From: Bacillota bacterium
Lineage (GTDB): Bacteria > Bacillota > Clostridia > Christensenellales > SZUA-584
NCBI GenBank assembly: GCA_023441905.1
Contig: JAEZNC010000201.1
Location: forward strand, 1 to 5,374
DNA length: 5,374 bases
Direction: 5' to 3'
Positions 1-5,143 of this stretch are shown here, piece after piece. The notes under the pieces were generated by a model, which did no database searches, was not told where the DNA came from, and saw only the letters and a list, made by a program, of their open reading frames with translations. How positions within the stretch are numbered: the first letter of the stretch is position 1; the number at the start of each line of letters is the position of its first letter. The position numbers and the translations under genes are program-made.

Positions 1-109
1 CCACGGAAACGCGGCAGAACGCGGACAGGCGCTTTTCGTACTCGGCCTGCGCGTCCTTCCAGTACTTCTCTTTGAGTTTTCCGATACAGGCGATGGTGAG
101 TGTGGACAT
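1..109 (-). CDS. rlmH: 23S rRNA (pseudouridine1915-N3)-methyltransferase RlmH, N-terminal part only
   Basis: RlmH is a SPOUT-class methyltransferase that uses S-adenosylmethionine to methylate pseudouridine 1915 in helix 69 of 23S rRNA on assembled ribosomes. Only the first 36 codons are visible; the gene runs off the left edge. The peptide opens MSTLTIACIGKLKEKYWKDA and continues AEYEKRLSAFCRVSV, matching the family's N-terminal beta strand, the GKLKEKY turn and the AxxEYxKRL helix. The SPOUT knot and SAM-binding C terminus are outside the window. The ATG at 109-107 is chosen because an AGGAGA site lies just upstream. The gene sits 8 bases after the walJ stop on the same strand, so the two are probably co-transcribed; a walJ (yycJ)-rlmH neighbourhood is common in Bacillota. 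Identification rests on a short but characteristic segment. Confidence 0.88.
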   Translation of the reverse strand, partial: MSTLTIACIGKLKEKYWKDAQAEYEKRLSAFCRVSV

Positions 110-113
110 GGAT

Positions 114-119
114 TCTCCT
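114..119 (-). promoter_or_regulatory. Shine-Dalgarno site of rlmH, overlapping the walJ stop codon
   Basis: On the minus strand the sequence TAGGAGAATCCATG contains the walJ stop TAG, the Shine-Dalgarno AGGAGA and the rlmH ATG. The A and G of the stop are the first two bases of the ribosome-binding site. A ribosome terminating on walJ therefore sits on the rlmH initiation region, which suggests translational coupling. It also fixes the rlmH start. Confidence 0.75.
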
Positions 120-912
120 ATTTGATATGGAACACGCCTGTGACGCGGTCGCGGAAGGCAAGGCCGAGGCTCACATCGTGCCCGGGGGTGAGCCCCTGAG
201 CGATCAGCGCGTCGGTCACGGTGCGGAAGGCGAGCTGTTCGGAGTTGTTCTCTTTGCTCAAATGCCCGAGCAGTATCGACGATACGCCCGCACAGGCAAG
301 GCGCACCGCCGCATCGGCGGCATCGTCGTTGCTGAGGTGGCCGCGGCGTGAGCGGATGCGCTCCTTAAGCGCTCTGGGGTACCGCCCTGTCTGCAGCATA
401 TTGAGATCGTGATTGGACTCGAGCAGCACAAGGTTGCACGCCTGCAGCTTCATCTCGAGTGCTTTGGGGAAAAATCCAAGGTCCGTCGCAACGGCAAGCT
501 TGCGCGCGCCGCAAGAGACACAGTATCCCACGGGGTCGGCGGCGTCGTGCGGAATATCGTAAGGCTCGATGAGCAAATCGTCAATATAAAACCCCGTTTT
601 GCCGATCACGCGCGTGAGACGGCTTTGCACGCTGCCAAGTTTCTCGCTGCAGGCCTCCCATGTGGGGGCAGTCGCGTAAACGGGGATGTTGTGCTTTCGC
701 GAAAGTATGCCCGCGCCCGCAATATGGTCGGAATGCTCGTGGGTGATGAGGATGCCCTTGATGCCGCGGATATCCTGTCCGACGCTGTGCAGCGCTTCCT
801 CAATACGGCGGCCCGACACACCCGCGTCCACGAGAATATGCGAGGTGCCTGAGCTGATCAATATCGCGTTGCCGGACGAACCGGAAAAAAGCGGGGTTAA
901 AGAGAGTGCCAT
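118..912 (-). CDS. walJ: Metallo-beta-lactamase-fold hydrolase of the WalJ/YycJ family
   Basis: This 264-residue protein belongs to the YycJ/WalJ branch of the metallo-beta-lactamase superfamily, cytoplasmic metal-dependent hydrolases often encoded near the WalRK genes and rlmH. Family members are proposed to be nucleases linked to cell-wall or DNA homeostasis, but the exact substrate is not settled. The N terminus carries the family signature FSGSSGNA (residues 9-16). The metal ligands are visible: HEHSDH at 58-63, H122 in IPHDAADPVGY, D144 in ATDLG, H192 in RGHLSN and H217 in LGHLSKENN. LLESNHD (163-169) is also typical. Length is normal. The ATG at 912 is preceded by a purine-rich AAGGAAAGGA site. 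No signal peptide or membrane segment is seen. rlmH follows after 8 bases. The other Wal genes are not in the window, so the gene may stand apart from walRK here. Confidence 0.93.
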   Translation of the reverse strand: MALSLTPLFSGSSGNAILISSGTSHILVDAGVSGRRIEEALHSVGQDIRGIKGILITHEHSDHIAGAGILSRKHNIPVYATAPTWEACSEKLGSVQSRLTRVIGKTGFYIDDLLIEPYDIPHDAADPVGYCVSCGARKLAVATDLGFFPKALEMKLQACNLVLLESNHDLNMLQTGRYPRALKERIRSRRGHLSNDDAADAAVRLACAGVSSILLGHLSKENNSEQLAFRTVTDALIAQGLTPGHDVSLGLAFRDRVTGVFHIK

Positions 913-935
913 TGTATACGTCCTTTCCTTAGACG

Positions 936-944
936 ATTATAACA
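936..944 (-). promoter_or_regulatory. Extended -10 promoter element for walJ-rlmH
   Basis: Read on the minus strand, TGTTATAAT is a perfect -10 hexamer (TATAAT) with the TGn extension, 24 bases before the walJ ATG. The position 17 bases further upstream (AGCCGC) is a poor -35, consistent with an extended -10 promoter that does not depend on one. Transcription would start near position 929, giving a very short leader that still holds the Shine-Dalgarno site. Confidence 0.55.
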
Positions 945-1021
945 TAAGCGGGGCGGTTGCGGCTACCGTTGATTCCGACTTGACGAATGTGGTATCTTTA
1001 AACAAGAGCAGGAGGAACGCC

Positions 1022-1537
1022 ATGGAAAAATCGTTCGTGCAGGTGTATACGGGCAACGGCAAGGGCAAAACCACGGCTGCGATGGGGCTCGCCATGCGGG
1101 CAGCCGGGCAGGGGCTGGCTGTGAAAATCGTGCAGTTTATGAAGGGGCGCGATACGGGGGAGCTTGCGTCGCTGCAAAGGCTCGGCGTTGACGTGCTGCG
1201 CGCCTCGCACAGCGAAAAGTTCTTCCATACGATGACCGAAAACGAAAAAGATGGGCTGCGTGCCGATGCGCTGGACGTCTTACGGCGGGTGGAAACGTGG
1301 CTGAATCAAATCGATCTGCTGATACTTGACGAAGCGTTGGGCGCGCTGACCTGCGGCGTCGTCAAGCTGGATGAGCTGCTGTCCATCATGGACGCCCGCG
1401 GAGGCACCGAGGTGGTCATCACGGGGCGCAACGCGCCCGATGAAATCGTCAAAAAGGCGGATCTCGTGACGGAGATGCGTGAGGTCAAGCACTATATGCA
1501 GCGCGGCATAGCCGCAAGAAAGGGCATTGAATACTGA
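1022..1537 (+). CDS. cobO: Corrinoid adenosyltransferase, CobA/CobO/BtuR type
   Basis: The enzyme transfers the 5'-deoxyadenosyl group of ATP to the cobalt of cob(I)alamin or cob(I)yrinic acid a,c-diamide, making the Co-C bond of coenzyme B12 precursors in the cytoplasm. The 171-residue product has the family's variant P-loop GNGKGKTT (residues 11-18), QFMKG (38-42), an acidic LILDEAL strand (100-106), VVITGRNAPDEIVKKADLVTEM at 131-152 with its TGRNAP core, and the usual C terminus ending GIAARKGIEY. The Trp common in the FTWET-type loop of longer homologues is absent; FFHTM (67-71) occupies that region. The frame stays open to 686, but the ATG at 1022 is the start because AGGAGG (1010-1015) lies 6 bases upstream and the family N terminus begins here. 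Its TGA overlaps the cobU ATG (TGATG), pointing to translational coupling. No cobalamin riboswitch is visible upstream. Confidence 0.95.
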   Translation: MEKSFVQVYTGNGKGKTTAAMGLAMRAAGQGLAVKIVQFMKGRDTGELASLQRLGVDVLRASHSEKFFHTMTENEKDGLRADALDVLRRVETWLNQIDLLILDEALGALTCGVVKLDELLSIMDARGGTEVVITGRNAPDEIVKKADLVTEMREVKHYMQRGIAARKGIEY

Positions 1538-2088
1538 TGGGCATTACACTGGTAACGGGCGGCGCGCGCAGCGGTAAAAGCGCATTTGCGGAACGGCTCG
1601 CGAAGGATGCGGGCGGCATCGTCGGCTATATCGCGACGGCGGTGACGACCGACCCGGATATGGCGGACAGGATCGCCCGGCACAGGGCCTCGCGCCCGGC
1701 TGAGTGGGAAACGTTTGAACAACCGACCGGGCTCGCGGAACTGACCCGGGACAGCCGATTTGCGCCATGCGGCACGCTGCTGCTCGACTGTCTTACGACG
1801 CTGACGACCAACCACATGATGGACAGCGGACTCGATTTTGATACCTGTGAGCTGAGCGCGGTGCAGACGCTCGAAGAAAAAGTTGCCGGGGATGTCAATG
1901 TACTGATTGCTGCGGCGCAGGGGAAGCGGCTCATCATCGTGACCAACGAGGTGGGGCAGGGCGTGGTGCCCGCATACCGCATGGGCAGCCTTTTTCGCGA
2001 CATGGCAGGGCGGCTCAATGTGTCTGTGGCGGCGCGCGCTGACGAGGTTTACTGCATGATATCAGGGCTGCCGCTGCGGCTGAAATAG
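1537..2088 (+). CDS. cobU: Bifunctional adenosylcobinamide kinase / adenosylcobinamide-phosphate guanylyltransferase
   Basis: CobU phosphorylates the aminopropanol hydroxyl of adenosylcobinamide and then transfers GMP from GTP to give adenosylcobinamide-GDP, the substrate for CobS. The 183-residue product shows a P-loop GGARSGKS (8-15) close to the N terminus. RIARHRASRPAEWETFE (45-61) follows, with H49 as the likely guanylylated histidine by comparison with the family. LLLDCLTTLTTN (81-92) and VTNEVGQGVVP (135-145) are the Walker-B-like and family signatures. The C terminus ISGLPLRLK is typical, so the gene is complete. The start shares one base with the cobO stop, and no strong Shine-Dalgarno is directly adjacent (AAAGGG ends 13 bases before the ATG), again suggesting coupled translation. 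A 258-base gap then separates it from cobS, its pathway partner. Confidence 0.95.
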   Translation: MGITLVTGGARSGKSAFAERLAKDAGGIVGYIATAVTTDPDMADRIARHRASRPAEWETFEQPTGLAELTRDSRFAPCGTLLLDCLTTLTTNHMMDSGLDFDTCELSAVQTLEEKVAGDVNVLIAAAQGKRLIIVTNEVGQGVVPAYRMGSLFRDMAGRLNVSVAARADEVYCMISGLPLRLK

Positions 2089-2113
2089 AATCAGTGCTGA
2101 TTGATTCGAGATG

Positions 2114-2143
2114 CTGACTTAAATGTAGTCCATGTTCTATGAT
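2114..2143 (+). promoter_or_regulatory. Candidate promoter between cobU and cobS
   Basis: CTGACT (2114-2119; 4 of 6 matches to TTGACA) and TATGAT (2138-2143; 5 of 6 matches to TATAAT) are separated by 18 bases. A start near 2150 would give a leader of about 195 bases before cobS, covering the structured region described next. The match is moderate, and the spacing is one base longer than ideal. If real, cobS has expression separate from cobO-cobU. Confidence 0.35.
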
Positions 2144-2158
2144 GCCACTGAAATTCTA

Positions 2159-2346
2159 AGATATATTGGCCCCCTCTGATGACTACCCATATGGGTGGAT
2201 AGGTGACTGAGGGAGAGAAACTGGCTTAAAACCGGCCACTCCTACAGGACTTCATGCCACCTGTCGGTTTCTGAGAGAGGTATTATTGGCTTTGCCAACA
2301 ATCTGAGGCGCGTCTTGGAAGCCGCGCTCTACATAGGGAGGTTTTC
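2159..2346 (+). promoter_or_regulatory. Structured leader upstream of cobS, unassigned candidate cis-regulatory RNA
   Basis: This non-coding stretch folds by hand into several helices. Hairpin A pairs 2172-2176 with 2209-2213 and is topped by CTACCC/GGGTGG around an ATAT loop. A three-way junction is closed by AGAAAC (2216-2221) with GTTTCT (2267-2272), holding TGGC/GCCA (2222-2225 with 2235-2238) and ACAGG/CCTGT (2244-2248 with 2260-2264). A bulged hairpin (2305-2312 with 2323-2329) ends 5 bases before the AGGGAGG Shine-Dalgarno (2335-2341) of cobS. GCCAA at 2294-2298 can pair with either of two TTGGC copies (2166-2170 or 2286-2290), and CGGTTT (2265-2270) can pair with AAACCG (2229-2234) instead of closing the junction. 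Such exclusive pairings resemble a switch. The cobalamin riboswitch core motifs were looked for and not found. A decayed mobile repeat is the main alternative. Confidence 0.4.
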
Positions 2347-3114
2347 ATGTCTGCGCGGAAAGGACATATGAAAAGCTTTACTTGCATGCTCGCGTTCTTC
2401 ACGCGCATTCCGGTGCGTGTGTCGGGTGAAATCGACGCAGCGCAGTATCAAAAGGGAATCAAATATCTGCCGGTGATCGGGGTGCTGATTGGGGTGCCGA
2501 TGGGCTTCGTTATGCTGCTCGCGTCGTGGATCGGCAGTTTGGCGGCCGCGTTTTTGGCGGTTGCGGTCTATTTGCTGCTGAGCGGCGCATTGCATGTGGA
2601 CGGCATGGCGGATACGGCGGACGGGTTTGCCGCTCATCGTGACAGGGAAGGCACGCTCGCTATTATGAAGGACAGCCGCATCGGCACGTTCGGCACTTTG
2701 GCCGTTTGCGTTTACGTTGTGGGCATGACGGTTTTTATCGCGCAGGCGGGAGCGTTGGCGGCAGCGCTTTGCCCGCTCGCGGGACGTTCGGCGGCGCTGC
2801 TATGCGCACGGATGAATGGCAGCGCGACTGACGGGCTCGGGCGGTGGTTTGTGGACGGCGTGAAGACATCCCACGTTATCGGAGCGGTGATTATTTTCGC
2901 GGCGGGGGCGGCTTTGGGGCTGTTTGCATATCAATGGATTTTTGCCGTGTTGATTGTCGCATCATTTCTGGTGTCCATGGCTGGCACGGCGATTGCGACG
3001 CGGCGCATGGCCAAAAAGCTTGGCGGCGTGACAGGAGACGTAATCGGCTTTTCAATTGAATTTTGCCAGCTTGTTTTTTTGCTTTTCTCAACTTTTGCTG
3101 TTATTATATTATAA
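2347..3114 (+). CDS. cobS: Adenosylcobinamide-GDP ribazoletransferase (cobalamin-5'-phosphate synthase)
   Basis: CobS is an integral membrane enzyme that joins adenosylcobinamide-GDP to alpha-ribazole or its 5'-phosphate, releasing GMP and completing the nucleotide loop of cobalamin. The 255-residue product is of normal length and very hydrophobic, with membrane segments near residues 42-80, 117-140, 178-215 and 238-255. Signatures present are FFTRIPV (17-23), LHVDGMADTADGF (82-94) with its metal-binding acidic residues, MKDSRIGTFG (107-116), GRSAALL (146-152) and GGVTGDVIGFSIE (226-238). The ATG at 2347 is taken because AGGGAGG lies 5 bases upstream. An ATG at 2368 (MKSFTCM) matches the usual family N terminus and has AAAGGA only 3 bases before it, so it may be a second or the true start. 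CobU upstream makes its substrate. No terminator is evident after the stop. Confidence 0.95.
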   Translation: MSARKGHMKSFTCMLAFFTRIPVRVSGEIDAAQYQKGIKYLPVIGVLIGVPMGFVMLLASWIGSLAAAFLAVAVYLLLSGALHVDGMADTADGFAAHRDREGTLAIMKDSRIGTFGTLAVCVYVVGMTVFIAQAGALAAALCPLAGRSAALLCARMNGSATDGLGRWFVDGVKTSHVIGAVIIFAAGAALGLFAYQWIFAVLIVASFLVSMAGTAIATRRMAKKLGGVTGDVIGFSIEFCQLVFLLFSTFAVIIL

Positions 3115-3179
3115 GGAAAGACCGATATGATGAAAGAGACGTGTTCGTGATTAAGACACAATCCGACAAAAAACATTCT

Positions 3180-3207
3180 TTGACAAAAGACGCGGGCACT
3201 ATATAAT
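3180..3207 (+). promoter_or_regulatory. Consensus sigma-A promoter for the 3241-3648 gene
   Basis: TTGACA (3180-3185) and TATAAT (3202-3207) are both exact consensus hexamers, separated by 16 bases. The start should fall near 3214, giving a leader of about 27 bases that carries the AGAGGGG ribosome-binding site (3228-3234). This is the best promoter in the window, and it sets the downstream gene apart from the cobalamin genes. Confidence 0.8.
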
Positions 3208-3240
3208 ATGAAGTATCAGAAGTCGAGAGAGGGGTAGGCT

Positions 3241-3648
3241 ATGGGTAGTTCAATCAATGATATTTTAATGGAGGATTTTCAGAATGTAGTCAGCGAGCTG
3301 CTGATGCGCAACAGAAGCATTCTTGATATACTGACAAAGATACAGACAAGTTCTGGACGCGTGAACCGCAGTGTTGTCAAAGCGGTGACGCATTGCGGGT
3401 GTGTTGAGATTGAAGGCAAAAAACAGGTTTTCCCCGGAGAGGTCAGCATGAAAAACCTGAGCGGCCTGATGTCCACACAGGTGAAGGGGGAGCTTTGCCC
3501 CGAATGCAGACAGACCATTGAGAAAGAAATCGGCGGGGCACTGTTTTATTTGGCGGCCCTTTGCAACACGCTCGGCATCAGCTTGTATGACGTGGTTTTA
3601 AGCGAAAAGGAAACGCTGGGGACGCTCGGCAGCTACAGCCTGCGGTAG
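3241..3648 (+). CDS. Conserved clostridial protein with CxC...CxxC motif and MazG-like C-terminal helix, function unknown
   Basis: This 135-residue soluble protein resembles a small family widespread in Clostridia (from memory, sometimes auto-labelled DUF1573); I do not know its function. The N-terminal half (residues 10-48) is a helical stretch containing DFQNVVSELLMRNRSILDIL. A central insert carries CGC (52-54) and CPEC (86-89), four cysteines arranged like a zinc knuckle. The C-terminal helix EKEIGGALFYLAALCNTLGISL (94-115) resembles the last helices of MazG-type all-alpha NTP pyrophosphohydrolases, but the paired acidic residues expected in the MazG active site are not seen, so catalysis is doubtful. 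The ATG at 3241 has AGAGGGG 6 bases upstream; an ATG at 3268 lacks a site. The gene has its own consensus promoter and a strong terminator, so it is probably a single-gene unit. Expression is likely high and constitutive (inference). Confidence 0.88.
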   Translation: MGSSINDILMEDFQNVVSELLMRNRSILDILTKIQTSSGRVNRSVVKAVTHCGCVEIEGKKQVFPGEVSMKNLSGLMSTQVKGELCPECRQTIEKEIGGALFYLAALCNTLGISLYDVVLSEKETLGTLGSYSLR

Positions 3649-3657
3649 AGAATCGGT

Positions 3658-3693
3658 TTATAAGCGGCGGCTTATAAGCGCCGCTTTTATTTT
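3658..3693 (+). terminator. Intrinsic terminator with an overlapping alternative hairpin
   Basis: AAGCGGC (3662-3668) pairs with GCCGCTT (3680-3686). With one bulged G, GCT/AGC extends the stem to 10 pairs around a TATA loop, followed by the T-rich TTATTTTAT. It lies 13 bases after the stop of the upstream gene. The 5' arm also belongs to a perfect 8-pair hairpin, TTATAAGC (3658-3665) with GCTTATAA (3670-3677) around GGCG, which excludes the terminator fold. Confidence 0.85.
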
Positions 3694-3724
3694 ATAAATT
3701 TATTATTTTGAAAGGCACAACAGA

Positions 3725-4963
3725 ATGAAGAGACCGTTTATCACGAAAGAGCAGGCTGAAGCGATTCGGCAGGAGTATCCGACGCCCTTTTATTTGTATG
3801 ACGAGAAAGGCATTCGCGAGAACGCGAGACAGCTGAATAAAGCGTTTGGCTGGAACAAGGGTTTCAAAGAATATTTCGCGGTCAAAGCCACGCCCAATCC
3901 GTCGATTTTGAAAATATTAAAGGAAGAAGGCTGCGGTCTTGATTGTTCGTCTTTAACCGAGCTGATGATGGCCAAGATGTGCGGATTTGAGGGCAGCGAT
4001 ATCATGTTTTCATCCAATGTGACGCCTGAGGAAGACTACAGGCTGGCCGACGACCTTCAAGCGGTGATCAATCTCGATGATATCACGCATATCGATTATT
4101 TGCATTCGCTTGTTGACATTCCTGAGCTGATTGGCTGCCGGTTTAACCCGGGCGGCCATTTTGAGCTCGAAAACAAAATCATGGATAACCCCGGCGAAGC
4201 GAAGTACGGCTTCACGCGCGCGCAGCTCTCAGAAGGGTTTAAAAAGCTGCTGGCGCTTGGCGCGAAGCGCTTCGGGCTGCACGCGTTTCTTGCATCGAAC
4301 ACCACCACAAACGCCTATTACCCCAAGCTCGCCCGGCTGCTTTTTGAAACAGCGGTGGAGCTTCACCGCGAGACGGGCGCACCGATTGCTTACATCAATC
4401 TGTCGGGCGGTATCGGCATTCCTTATATGCCGGGCGAAAAGGGCAACGACATTGAATTTATCGGTAATGCCGTGCGCGAAGCGTTTGAGCGGATCATGGT
4501 GCCCGCGGGCCTTGGCGATACGTCCATTTATACCGAGCTTGGCCGTTACATGCTCGCGCCGTACGGCGTTCTTGTGACCACGGCGATTCACAAAAAGGAA
4601 ATTTATAAGGACTACATCGGCGTGGATGCGTGCGCCGCAAACCTCATGCGCCCCGCGATGTACGGCGCGTACCACCATATCACCGTGCTCGGCAAAGAAG
4701 ACGCGCCCCATGATTACAAATACGATGTAACGGGCGGTTTGTGTGAGAACAACGATAAGTTCGCGGTCGACAGGATGCTGCCCAGAATTGAGAACGGCGA
4801 TATCCTCGTGATTCACGATGCGGGTGCGCACGGCTTTTCAATGGGGTATAACTACAACGGCAAGCTACGCAGCGCGGAGCTGCTGCTCAAAGAGAACGGC
4901 AGCGTGGAAATGATACGCCGTGCGGAAACGCCGGACGATTATTTCGCGACATTTTCATTTTAA
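3725..4963 (+). CDS. lysA: Diaminopimelate decarboxylase (fold-type III PLP enzyme)
   Basis: LysA decarboxylates meso-2,6-diaminopimelate to L-lysine, the last step of lysine synthesis, in the cytoplasm. The 412-residue product is of normal length. The PLP lysine is K54 in YFAVKATPNPS. Further landmarks are GLHAFLASN (184-192), SGGIGIPY (227-234) binding the PLP phosphate, ELGRYM (271-276), CENNDKFA (340-347), where C340 is the active-site cysteine from the partner subunit, and AGAHGFSMGYNYNGKLRSAELLL (366-388). HAFLASN, ELGRYM and CENND replace the textbook HCHIGSQ, EPGR and CESGD, marking a subgroup I know from Clostridia and other anaerobes rather than the E. coli or Bacillus form. A related acidic amino-acid decarboxylase specificity cannot be excluded. 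GAAAGG (3710-3715) lies 9 bases before the ATG. It follows a strong terminator, so it needs its own promoter, but none is convincing in the A+T-rich 3687-3710. No lysine riboswitch is seen. Confidence 0.92.
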   Translation: MKRPFITKEQAEAIRQEYPTPFYLYDEKGIRENARQLNKAFGWNKGFKEYFAVKATPNPSILKILKEEGCGLDCSSLTELMMAKMCGFEGSDIMFSSNVTPEEDYRLADDLQAVINLDDITHIDYLHSLVDIPELIGCRFNPGGHFELENKIMDNPGEAKYGFTRAQLSEGFKKLLALGAKRFGLHAFLASNTTTNAYYPKLARLLFETAVELHRETGAPIAYINLSGGIGIPYMPGEKGNDIEFIGNAVREAFERIMVPAGLGDTSIYTELGRYMLAPYGVLVTTAIHKKEIYKDYIGVDACAANLMRPAMYGAYHHITVLGKEDAPHDYKYDVTGGLCENNDKFAVDRMLPRIENGDILVIHDAGAHGFSMGYNYNGKLRSAELLLKENGSVEMIRRAETPDDYFATFSF

Positions 4964-4969
4964 ACATAA

Positions 4970-5018
4970 GGCTGCGGACGGATGAATATTCGGCAATGAA
5001 TCAGCCGTCCGCAAAGCC
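4970..5018. terminator. Long GC-rich hairpin after lysA, likely terminator
   Basis: TGCGGACGG (4973-4981) pairs perfectly with CCGTCCGCA (5005-5013), with an outer GGC/GCC extension (4970-4972 with 5016-5018, two bulged A) and a partly paired interior (TGA/TCA). It starts 6 bases after the lysA stop. There is no T-run downstream on the plus strand, so it is an imperfect intrinsic terminator; it may act by stabilising the mRNA 3' end or with Rho. Confidence 0.55.
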
Positions 5019-5053
5019 GTTATTGCCTCTCGGGCGGAACACGGCAATGGAAC

Positions 5054-5081
5054 TTAACAAACTTTGTAAATAGTTTATGAA
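5054..5081 (+). promoter_or_regulatory. Possible upstream promoter for rpoB
   Basis: TTAACA (5054-5059; 5 of 6) and TATGAA (5076-5081; 4 of 6) are spaced by 16 bases in an A+T-rich stretch, 55 bases upstream of the better rpoB promoter. Tandem promoters are common for rpoB operons, but this match is weak. Confidence 0.25.
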
Positions 5082-5108
5082 AACACTTCTGATTATCCCA
5101 TTTTCATA

Positions 5109-5137
5109 TTGACAAGAAAAATAGGGTATAGTAATAT
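5109..5137 (+). promoter_or_regulatory. Sigma-A promoter for the rpoB leader
   Basis: An exact TTGACA (5109-5114) is followed after 17 bases by TAATAT (5132-5137; 4 of 6 matches). Transcription would begin near 5144, leaving a leader of about 185 bases before rpoB. The position right after the lysA hairpin fits an independent transcription unit. Confidence 0.65.
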
Positions 5138-5143
5138 GTTATA

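Noticed and set aside
409..852. 147-codon plus-strand open frame opposite walJ
   Set aside because: It is antisense to a gene with intact catalytic motifs, its composition is typical of a shadow frame, and it has no recognisable product.
980..1002. TTGACG as the -35 of a cobO promoter
   Set aside because: The only A+T-rich hexamers downstream (TATCTT, TTTAAA) are 7-11 bases away, too close for a sigma-A promoter, and the start would fall on the Shine-Dalgarno.
686..1021. N-terminal extension of cobO by 112 codons
   Set aside because: It lies antisense to the well-supported walJ gene, and the AGGAGG site and family N terminus place the start at 1022.
2177..2210. Box C/D-like kink-turn (TGATGA ... 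CTGA) in hairpin A
   Set aside because: Both boxes are short and expected by chance, and the CTGA overlaps bases needed for the CCCTC/GAGGG stem. It is not enough to name a kink-turn.
2091..2225. Minus-strand open frame of about 44 codons between cobU and cobS
   Set aside because: It has no credible start codon with a ribosome-binding site, no recognisable domain, and lies across the inverted repeats.
2089..2346. Classical cobalamin riboswitch upstream of cobS
   Set aside because: The location fits, and GCCACTG (2144-2150) and CAGGA...ACCTG (2245-2263) recall fragments of it. However, the GGTGnAAnTCC core and the contiguous B12 box are missing and the fragment order is wrong.
4229..4831. 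200-codon minus-strand open frame inside lysA
   Set aside because: It is a shadow of the G+C-rich lysA codons, with no family resemblance and no ribosome-binding site.
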